Shown piece after piece: positions 19,831 through 27,016 of a stretch of DNA of 64,000 nt. Under the pieces are notes generated by a model that was not told the origin of the DNA, did no database searches, and saw nothing but the letters and a program-made list of their open reading frames with translations. The DNA comes from a bacterium (GTDB lineage Bacteria; Planctomycetota; Planctomycetia; Planctomycetales; Planctomycetaceae): contig WGME01000009.1 of assembly GCA_016125225.1 (NCBI GenBank), positions 1-64,000 on the forward strand, given 5' to 3'. Each line of letters starts with the position of its first letter. Positions within the stretch are counted from its first letter, which is position 1. Both the position numbers and the translations under genes were made by a program.

Positions 19831-21633
19831 CTATTTCAGACCCGGCAATTCCGGGAAGAGCATCTTGTGCGGATCATCGACTTTGTGGTTGGGGTCGGTG
19901 ATCCGTCGGGCACCTCGCCCCTGCAGCCCATGTTGGGCACCATGATACGTGTGGCAGTCGGTGCAGCGGTGGCTGATGCCCCCCGTACGCTCTCGGCGGT
20001 TGACTGGTGCGTGGCACTTCTGACACAGCTCGATACTCGGCAGATCCGGCGGGTGCTGGTACACCCCATCCCACGTCTTGGTGACAGAATTCGCCAAGGC
20101 TGCGGCACGTTCTTCGGGAAGATTCTCGCTGGCTGATCGCGGGTGACAAACGCCGCAGACCAAAACTTCGTGAGACAGATGATCGAACCGGGCTCGCGGT
20201 TGCCAGATTGTCGGGGTGTTGACCGCTCGAATACGTTCGGGAACCGGCAGCCCCGATGCGGACTGGCCTTCCGCAAAGTGACATTCGCCACAGGTGGTCC
20301 GCCCGGCAAACAGGCGGACCGCTGCATCTTCGATCGCAGTCTCCGCAGCCGGTGCGGCATAGGCCAGCAAGGCAAATAGATTCTCAGAGGCCTGCTTCGC
20401 TTCTTGCTCGGCCTCATTACGCAATTGTTGGCGATCTTCTTCCGTCAAGAGTTCAAGAGGCGGATCGAGTCGCGGCGGGCGTTGCGGTTGCTCCAAACGT
20501 TGCTTCAACCGATCCGTGACCAGTCGCTGGCTGAATTCGCCCAAGAGAAAATGCTCAACTTCCGGCGGTTGTAACCGGTGCGGTACGGTGGGACTGTTAG
20601 CCTCGGAGCTATAGCCCAGCGGGTGACAGCCGCGACAGTGCTTCTCAAAAACAATTGGCAAATAGACGCCACCCCGGCCACGCGGCGGCAACAACATCTC
20701 GCCCGGTAATCCGTCGATGGCTGCAACGGTCGGGGTCAGCCGTCCGGCATCCAACTGATGACAATCGTGGCAGTCGAGTTGGACGGGATCATCCATTCCC
20801 ACTGTCCGACCTTTGAGATATTGCTCGCGGACAGCGGCATCGATTTCCGAATACCGGAAGGCCATGCCGGTGGTGGCCGTTTCCTCACGCGGATCGGTCC
20901 GTTTGAGTCCCATACCCAGTTGCATATGCACAGCATGGCTGAACTTCAAGCCACGCGGGTGATGAGATGTCAACTCGGTTTGTTTGGCATCGGGCGGTAA
21001 TGGGGCGACGGCTCGGAATTCAGGATGCCCCCGCGTAAATCCGGCTATGGCGAGTGCGTTGATTCCGTTGGCGAGTTCGTGTTCCCGGTGATGCTGGAGA
21101 TCGGAATGACACCGCGTGCAGGCTGAATCGTCGAGGCTGGTCAGCCGAACATTTTTCCCTTGATGATCACGATGGCAATCGGCACATTGCCCCACATCGC
21201 GAGTCAGCATGTTGTCGTGATGTGTGAGCGTTTCATGACAGCGCTGGCAGCGTAAATCGGCCGTGTAGGCCAACTCCTCTTCCGGGACGAAATTGGAGAG
21301 CAGGCTCGACATGGTCAGCCCCTGCATCAACGGCAGCGGCTTCTCGGTCTGCATGGGCTGAAACGGTTGATGACACGCATCGCATTGCTGGTCCCAGGCG
21401 GAGTGTGCCCGCGTGACTTCTCCCGGTGACGTGCGGCTGTCAAACAGACTCGCCTGACCGGCGCCGCGTCCAAGCGACATCGACCAGATGACAACCGGCA
21501 CCACCACGGCCAGCAGCAGGATCAGACCCGACCATTTGCGGGCCTGTTCCAATCGGTCCACGACCTGATCGTGATGGTGATATCCCCACCACGTGCGTTG
21601 CGACTTGGTTTTGCTGGTGTTGGGCAACAGCAT
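19831..21633 (-). CDS. decahaem c-type cytochrome, membrane-anchored
   Basis: Ten CxxCH haem-c sites are visible in the 600 residues: CDACH, CQRCH, CADCH, CTRCH, CHDCH, CRGCH, CGECH, CGVCH, CQKCH and CTDCH. One hydrophobic segment (about 36-53, ILLLAVVVPVVIW) anchors the protein, leaving the haems in the periplasm. Several sites resemble cytochrome c3/c7-type modules (CADCHRDHQGK). It is the last gene of a leftward trio, 13 bases after the cytochrome b gene. Inference: it accepts electrons from that cytochrome b and delivers them to a periplasmic or extracellular acceptor. No catalytic family (nitrite, hydroxylamine or tetrathionate reductase) was recognised. Confidence 0.9.
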   Translation of the reverse strand: MLLPNTSKTKSQRTWWGYHHHDQVVDRLEQARKWSGLILLLAVVVPVVIWSMSLGRGAGQASLFDSRTSPGEVTRAHSAWDQQCDACHQPFQPMQTEKPLPLMQGLTMSSLLSNFVPEEELAYTADLRCQRCHETLTHHDNMLTRDVGQCADCHRDHQGKNVRLTSLDDSACTRCHSDLQHHREHELANGINALAIAGFTRGHPEFRAVAPLPPDAKQTELTSHHPRGLKFSHAVHMQLGMGLKRTDPREETATTGMAFRYSEIDAAVREQYLKGRTVGMDDPVQLDCHDCHQLDAGRLTPTVAAIDGLPGEMLLPPRGRGGVYLPIVFEKHCRGCHPLGYSSEANSPTVPHRLQPPEVEHFLLGEFSQRLVTDRLKQRLEQPQRPPRLDPPLELLTEEDRQQLRNEAEQEAKQASENLFALLAYAAPAAETAIEDAAVRLFAGRTTCGECHFAEGQSASGLPVPERIRAVNTPTIWQPRARFDHLSHEVLVCGVCHPRSASENLPEERAAALANSVTKTWDGVYQHPPDLPSIELCQKCHAPVNRRERTGGISHRCTDCHTYHGAQHGLQGRGARRITDPNHKVDDPHKMLFPELPGLK

Positions 21634-21646
21634 GGAACAGTCCGGC

Positions 21647-22624
21647 TCACAAATACCGCAATGCGGTGAGGATATGAATCGTTAATAAAGAAACCAGAAA
21701 CCATGTCAGTCCGAGATGGACCCAAATCCAGTTATGCAACCAGAAATGCAATCGTCTTTGGACTTCCAGCTGACGACGCAGGCTGCACAGCTCTTCCAAC
21801 TGGTCGACGAGATTCAGCAACAGGGGCTCATTCCCGGCAGGCCGTGATTGCAGGTCGCGACGCAACCGCCGGAAGGCCTGCATGGCTCCGCCTTCACTGA
21901 CTAAAGCCGAGCGCCGAAATCGCCGCAGGACGAACGGCTCGGCAATTTCCCTATAAAACTGACGCAGTTCCTGCAGCCGAGTTTCCAAGGCGTCTCGACT
22001 GACTTTCATTTCCCAATCGAGCTGGCGGCAATACTCGGCCGCGTGCTTGGCACAGGTCGGCTCGATCTCTACGGCAGGGACTTCAACCGCGACCGTATTC
22101 CGCATCCGCCGGGGCAGATAGGTCTGCATGCACAGACCCCACACTCCACTGACGTTGATGACGAACATGGTCCACATCAACCACCAGGGCCAGGAGAAGG
22201 GGGCTCCCCAATCCCAGCGAAAGCCAATGTGCATCCATGACAGGGGAAACGTAATGATCCCCAACCACAGATGCAGCAGCATCCAGTATTTGACCTTGAA
22301 GATTTCCGCGTTCGGGATCAGGCCGCCCAGTTGCCGCACGCGCATTCGCTTGCGAATTACCAGACAGATTTCGAAGGCCGCAACCATTGTGGCCGCGATA
22401 CCGATCAGGAGGCCAACCGGGGAACCCGCCCGCGGCCACGTCTTCGTGACACTGGCAGCCCAGATCCAGAGCGACAGGCAAGCACTGAAGATCAACAGGC
22501 TCAGCAGGACGCTGAGAGTTTTCGCGTGCCGGAGTAACCACTGTTCGAGTGCGCGGAACAAACCCCAACGGCGACGGCCGGGTTCAAACTCCCGCGGTGG
22601 CACAATGGGTTGTCGAATCAGCAC
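21647..22624 (-). CDS. di-haem cytochrome b-like integral membrane protein
   Basis: Five membrane helices are predicted by eye (about 36-58, 66-88, 112-134, 144-166, 300-325). Two helices each carry a His pair with 13 residues between: His118/His132 (in LLHLWLG to WMHIGF) and His303/His317 (VHLGLTW to TIH). This spacing is the hallmark of proteins binding two b haems across the membrane, as in cytochrome b and ferric reductases. A cytosolic helical loop of about 110 residues separates the pairs. The start is a GTG with AGGA upstream. Between a pentahaem and a decahaem cytochrome gene, it is the obvious transmembrane link from quinol or cytosolic Fe-S donors to the periplasmic haems (inference). 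Confidence 0.82.
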   Translation of the reverse strand: MLIRQPIVPPREFEPGRRRWGLFRALEQWLLRHAKTLSVLLSLLIFSACLSLWIWAASVTKTWPRAGSPVGLLIGIAATMVAAFEICLVIRKRMRVRQLGGLIPNAEIFKVKYWMLLHLWLGIITFPLSWMHIGFRWDWGAPFSWPWWLMWTMFVINVSGVWGLCMQTYLPRRMRNTVAVEVPAVEIEPTCAKHAAEYCRQLDWEMKVSRDALETRLQELRQFYREIAEPFVLRRFRRSALVSEGGAMQAFRRLRRDLQSRPAGNEPLLLNLVDQLEELCSLRRQLEVQRRLHFWLHNWIWVHLGLTWFLVSLLTIHILTALRYL

Positions 22625-22667
22625 TCTTACATTCCTGGTTCAGTCGCGGCCGTCATCTCGGCATCAG

Positions 22668-24224
22668 TCACTCGGAATCGGGGGGCATCGGCCAATGTAC
22701 AATCCGGTCTCGCAACCGGTTATAGGGTTCGGCCAATTGTTCGGGAGCATACCGGACCGGACTCCGTTCGGCATGTGCAGGCCAACGTAATTTTTCGTAG
22801 AGCCCCGCCAGTTGCTGGTGAATCTCCTGCAGCGATTCCGTTTGCTCTGGTAATACGTGCCATTGAGTCTGTCGCTCCCAAGTGGCCAACAGATAGTAAG
22901 CCCGGGCTGCCTCATCCCAGGTCCATTCACCGGGATGATCAACGGGCCAAACCGGCATGGCATCGGTCAACAAAACGGCATCGCTCCCGTTCGATTGCGG
23001 TTGGACGGCCACCTGCCATTGTGCATGAACTTGAGCGGCGAGCGTCACTACGGCATCGGGCGAGTCAAATCGCTCGACCTGCCGGGTCAGCTGCGTGAGC
23101 TGAGTCTGCAACTCGGGCGACAACTGACCACGCAGAGCGAGTTGCGCTGGGCCACCATTCAACCAACCCGTCCACGAAGCCAGACTGGGACGGGTGGCCC
23201 GGACGGCCGATAGTCGCCAGTCGATTCCGTGCAAACCATGATGGCAGGCGTAGCAATCCAGGCTGGCAAACTCCGGCCAGGACGGGGACGGAGATTCGCC
23301 CGCCCGCTGTGCCCGGTCTCGCAGAAGTGCCAGTTCAGCTGTCGCGACTAAGCGTTGTCCATGAATCGCATTCTGCACCCGATTCCACTTTGGTATCGAC
23401 GTCGTATCACGACTGGCTGTCAGCTCGCGAGAAGTATCCAGCTCCTCATCCTGCCAATGGGGCGGAAGCCGCTCGACATATGTCTGGTAGTCGAACAGGA
23501 ACCGAGGATGTCCCGCGGCGATCAAATCATGATTCATATCGCGTGTTGGCAAACCGTCCTGGGGAGAAGCGGCAGCACCAACATGGCAACCGACGCAGAC
23601 TGCGGCCCGTTGCTCGGCCGTTTCGAGCCGTCGTAGACCACCGGCAGCATAAGCGGCTTGAAGTCCACCACGGCCATGCGAGTCGAGCCACTGCCGACTG
23701 TCGCCTCCGGTCGTGGTATGGCAGGCATCGCAGCTGACACCTTCTGACCGAAAAGCCACAAGGCTTGGTTGATCATGAGCGGTCGCTGTCGCCAACGTGG
23801 GCGTGGTGTGACAGGCCAGGCAACGGGTTTCGTGTTCCGGATGGGGAGGCGACTTGATGGCTTCTTCGTTGCTGAGTCCACGCCAGCGCTGCACGATGTG
23901 TCGTGACCGGGCGGTCAGCAAGGTCCGATAGGCCCGTGAATGAGGATCATAGTGATTCCAGAACGTCGCCGCATTTTTTAGCTGAGCGGGGATGATCGCG
24001 AGCTGATCGAGAGAACCAGCAACCGCCTGACGGTCGGGCCCACCGTGGCATCCGCGTGCCGTGCATGAACTTCGACCGACGAAAGTCTCCACGCCAGCTG
24101 GAGTAGAAAACTGTGGGCGGGGGGGAGTCGTTTCAGCGGCGGGAACCGTGGCGCAGAGGACCAGCATGCTGGCGATCCATGCCAGACGCACCTTGCCATC
24201 AATCGGCCATACCCCGGGACGCAC
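22668..24224 (-). CDS. pentahaem c-type cytochrome (cytochrome c554-like)
   Basis: After a signal sequence (AWIASMLVLCATVPAAE), this 518-residue protein has four CxxCH motifs (CLACH, CDACH, CVGCH, CYACH) and one atypical CTARGCH (C-x4-CH), giving up to five haems. The spacing and the phrase GVSCDACH recall the cytochrome c554 / hydroxylamine-oxidoreductase-like multihaem superfamily. The C-terminal 200 residues are helical and haem-free. It is the first gene of the leftward operon (GTG start, GAGGG about ten bases upstream) and is divergent from the NuoEF-like gene. It is probably a periplasmic electron carrier or terminal reductase; no substrate can be named. Confidence 0.85.
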   Translation of the reverse strand: MRPGVWPIDGKVRLAWIASMLVLCATVPAAETTPPRPQFSTPAGVETFVGRSSCTARGCHGGPDRQAVAGSLDQLAIIPAQLKNAATFWNHYDPHSRAYRTLLTARSRHIVQRWRGLSNEEAIKSPPHPEHETRCLACHTTPTLATATAHDQPSLVAFRSEGVSCDACHTTTGGDSRQWLDSHGRGGLQAAYAAGGLRRLETAEQRAAVCVGCHVGAAASPQDGLPTRDMNHDLIAAGHPRFLFDYQTYVERLPPHWQDEELDTSRELTASRDTTSIPKWNRVQNAIHGQRLVATAELALLRDRAQRAGESPSPSWPEFASLDCYACHHGLHGIDWRLSAVRATRPSLASWTGWLNGGPAQLALRGQLSPELQTQLTQLTRQVERFDSPDAVVTLAAQVHAQWQVAVQPQSNGSDAVLLTDAMPVWPVDHPGEWTWDEAARAYYLLATWERQTQWHVLPEQTESLQEIHQQLAGLYEKLRWPAHAERSPVRYAPEQLAEPYNRLRDRIVHWPMPPDSE

Positions 24225-24332
24225 CTTGAATCATCCCTCATCATCAACCGTAGTAGTACAGGCGTGAGCACAGTAACGTCAGTCCGCCTGTTGATGCAAT
24301 GGCGTCCGCCTGAAACTTTTCTCACACCTAGC

Positions 24333-24362
24333 TTGACACCTGGTTTCTTTGCCACGTAGGTT
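24333..24362 (+). promoter_or_regulatory. candidate promoter of the NuoEF/NuoG/ferredoxin operon
   Basis: A perfect TTGACA lies 18 bases before TAGGTT in the 249-base divergent spacer. It would give a leader of about 105 bases before the ATG at 24474, which itself has AAGGA seven bases upstream. Confidence 0.45.
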
Positions 24363-24473
24363 ACTGCCGAAGACAGCTCTGTCGTGAGGTCGTGTCCCAT
24401 GGCCAACCCTCGTCGAAACGTTCAGAGCTTGTGACTCCAGGATGGTGTCGGCCAAACCGCCGAAGGATGTGTC

Positions 24474-26963
24474 ATGGTCGAATCGCTGCAGACCACCGGT
24501 CGCGTGGCTCCCAGTTCGGCCATCGCTGATGACCCCGTGCATCAGACGGTGACCTGGAAACTGCTGGAATTGCAGCAGCGCTTGGCCTATCTGACCAATG
24601 AAGATCTGTTGCGACTGGCCCAGAAGCTGGAAACGCCGCTGCACCAGCTGGAAGAAGTGGTCAGTTTCTTCCCGCACTTTCGACGTGAACGCCCCCCGGT
24701 GTGCGAAGTTCATGTCTGCCGCGATCTGGCTTGCCATCGCGCTGGTGCTGCCCGATTGATCGCCGAATTACAGCAGGCCTTTCCCGATCAACCAGCCGGA
24801 AAAGTTCCCCAAAACATCGTAGTTCGACCAGTTTCCTGTCTGGGACGCTGCGACCGTGCCCCAGCTGCGTTTATTGAATTCCCCCAGCAACGGGAGAGTG
24901 ACTTACCCCCCGGTCAATCGACGAATGCCTCCGCTGGCAACGGACATGCCGAGCTGTACGGCATGCATCAGCGTTCCGCCGAAGAACTGATTCGCGTCCT
25001 CACGCAGTGTCTGGCGGAAGAAAAACGGCCCGATGAACTGGCCAAAACCGACGACGACGCTAGCTTCCTGCCGCCCACATTCTCCGCTTGGGACATCGAT
25101 CCTTACCAGCTCCCGAAGAAGGGAAGTGGTGCCGCGGCCTTGCCCGTGCATTACGCGGTGATCCGGCGGTTGCAACTGCACAATCAGGAATTCGCCGGTG
25201 ATTTCGACGCCGCCAAATCCAAGCTCGGATTGTTCGATAAGTTAAAACAGGCAAACTTGCGGGGCATGGGCGGGGCGGGGGCTCCGGCCGAACGTAAATG
25301 GCGCGACATGGCCGATGTCGATGCCCCGGCGAATACGCCGCGCTACATCGTCTGCAATGCCGATGAAAGCGAACCGCTCACATTCAAGGACCGGGAAATT
25401 CTCCTGCGGACCCCGCATCTGGTCGTTGAGGGGATGATTCTTGCCGGACTGCACTGCGGAGCCGAACGGGGCTACATTTACATTCGGCATGAATATCACG
25501 AGCAAGCGGAAGCCGTTCGCGAGGCTATTCGCATCGCCGAGCAGAATAATTACTGCGGATATAACGTGGCGGGGCTGGGACGCAATTTCTATCTCAGCGT
25601 CTTCGTCAGCCCGGGGGGATACATCTGCGGCGAGCAAAGTGCCCTCATCGAGGCGATGGAAGGGCACCGGGCTCAACCCCGCAGTAAACCACCGGGGTTG
25701 GAATCGAATGGCCTCTTCGACAATCCGACACTGCTCAGCAACGTAGAAACCTTTGCCTGGGTTCCGGCGATCGCGTTGGGGTATTCCGCACCACGTCAGA
25801 AGGCGAAACCCCCGGCCGCCAGTTCCGCCGCTGCTATGGTCACCTCAGCCACGGCATCATTGATCCCGCCTGCCATAGATCCGAATTGGTATGCGGAACA
25901 AGGCTATCGGCCGAACTATCAGGGACCGCCAGCCATTCGTCTTTGTACGGGGGTGGATGCCGTCGCCACCAGCGACGACCCGCAAGCAGTCTTCGAGACC
26001 GCTTCAGGTACGGCCTACAAGGGCCGACGGCTCTTCTCGATCTGTGGTGATGTGGGAAATCCGGGCGTGTATGAAATGCCGATTGGCGCTCCGCTACGCG
26101 ACCTGATTCAACTGGCGGGAGGTGCGATCGGTGGCGAAAGTCAAATTCGGGCACTAGCCACCTCCGGGCCATCAGGCGGATTTTTGCCAGCCCGCATCAC
26201 CGATCCGAATCTCGTCGCCTGTTTCCGTTTCGTTTTGACTGATCAGGCCGGCCGCTGCAAAAAGGGTGTCGACCGCAGCGAACAGGCGTTGCGCAAGTTG
26301 CTCGCTGATGCCGAGCCCTTACGTCAGGAACAAGCCGCCTGGATCGCACTGGGGGAATCGGGTTCGCCGACCGAGGTTCAGGAACGGAATGCCCGGTTGA
26401 ACGCACTGGGACGCGATATTGCCCGGGCTCAAAGCGATCTGGCTGATACCATTGCCCGCAACCGCCGCCTCGAACATTTCTGCAATCAGTTGATGCCAGA
26501 CGGTGCCGACAGCCAGGTGATCGATCTGCTCGGCTTACCGCTCGACATCGATGCCTTCCGAACCACTTGCAATGAGTTTCTTGAATTAGGCCCGTCCATC
26601 GATCCAGATGCCCCCGCCTGGAAACGAGCCAAGGCCGTACACCTCCCCGCCGGAGCCTTGCTGGGAGCCGGTATGGCTGTCTTCGCGGGAGAGGTCGACA
26701 TGATTGATCTCGCCCGCAATGCGACCGAGTTCTTCAGTCGCGAGACCTGTGGCAAATGCGTTCCCTGTCGCCTGGGATCTGGTCGTTTCGTGCAGTTGCT
26801 CAAGGAACTCACTCCTGATGCCTTGACCAGCGAACATCTGCAACTGATCTCGGATCTCGACGAAGCCCTGCGAGAAACATCAATTTGTGCTCTGGGCACG
26901 TCGGTCCCCGCACCGCTAATGTCACTGCTGAAGTATTTCTGGGATTTATCGAAAGTTACCTGA
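24474..26963 (+). CDS. NuoE-NuoF fusion: NAD(P)H-oxidising flavo-iron-sulfur subunit
   Basis: One 829-residue chain contains both complex I-like modules. The NuoE thioredoxin-like [2Fe-2S] site is Cys82, Cys87, Cys122 and Cys126. NuoF follows with the NADH loop RGMGGAGAP, the FMN motif CNADESEPLTFKDR, GGYICGEQSALIEAMEG, an SLBB region, and the N3 [4Fe-4S] cysteines 759, 762, 765 and 805. All cofactor ligands are present, so it should oxidise NAD(P)H. An insertion of about 140 residues, partly coiled-coil-like, splits the usual spacing before the N3 site. Such fusions occur in soluble hydrogenases and NAD-dependent formate dehydrogenases, but no hydrogenase or formate dehydrogenase gene is in the window. 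First gene of the rightward operon. Confidence 0.92.
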   Translation: MVESLQTTGRVAPSSAIADDPVHQTVTWKLLELQQRLAYLTNEDLLRLAQKLETPLHQLEEVVSFFPHFRRERPPVCEVHVCRDLACHRAGAARLIAELQQAFPDQPAGKVPQNIVVRPVSCLGRCDRAPAAFIEFPQQRESDLPPGQSTNASAGNGHAELYGMHQRSAEELIRVLTQCLAEEKRPDELAKTDDDASFLPPTFSAWDIDPYQLPKKGSGAAALPVHYAVIRRLQLHNQEFAGDFDAAKSKLGLFDKLKQANLRGMGGAGAPAERKWRDMADVDAPANTPRYIVCNADESEPLTFKDREILLRTPHLVVEGMILAGLHCGAERGYIYIRHEYHEQAEAVREAIRIAEQNNYCGYNVAGLGRNFYLSVFVSPGGYICGEQSALIEAMEGHRAQPRSKPPGLESNGLFDNPTLLSNVETFAWVPAIALGYSAPRQKAKPPAASSAAAMVTSATASLIPPAIDPNWYAEQGYRPNYQGPPAIRLCTGVDAVATSDDPQAVFETASGTAYKGRRLFSICGDVGNPGVYEMPIGAPLRDLIQLAGGAIGGESQIRALATSGPSGGFLPARITDPNLVACFRFVLTDQAGRCKKGVDRSEQALRKLLADAEPLRQEQAAWIALGESGSPTEVQERNARLNALGRDIARAQSDLADTIARNRRLEHFCNQLMPDGADSQVIDLLGLPLDIDAFRTTCNEFLELGPSIDPDAPAWKRAKAVHLPAGALLGAGMAVFAGEVDMIDLARNATEFFSRETCGKCVPCRLGSGRFVQLLKELTPDALTSEHLQLISDLDEALRETSICALGTSVPAPLMSLLKYFWDLSKVT

Positions 26964-27016
26964 CCGGGTAGAGTCTGTTACCGCGCGACCGAACGATCTG
27001 GGAAAAGAGGACAGAC

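Noticed and set aside
24225-24473. CRP-type operator (TGTGA-N6-TCACA) in the divergent spacer
   Set aside because: Only imperfect half-sites (TCACACC near 24322) were found; no symmetric site.
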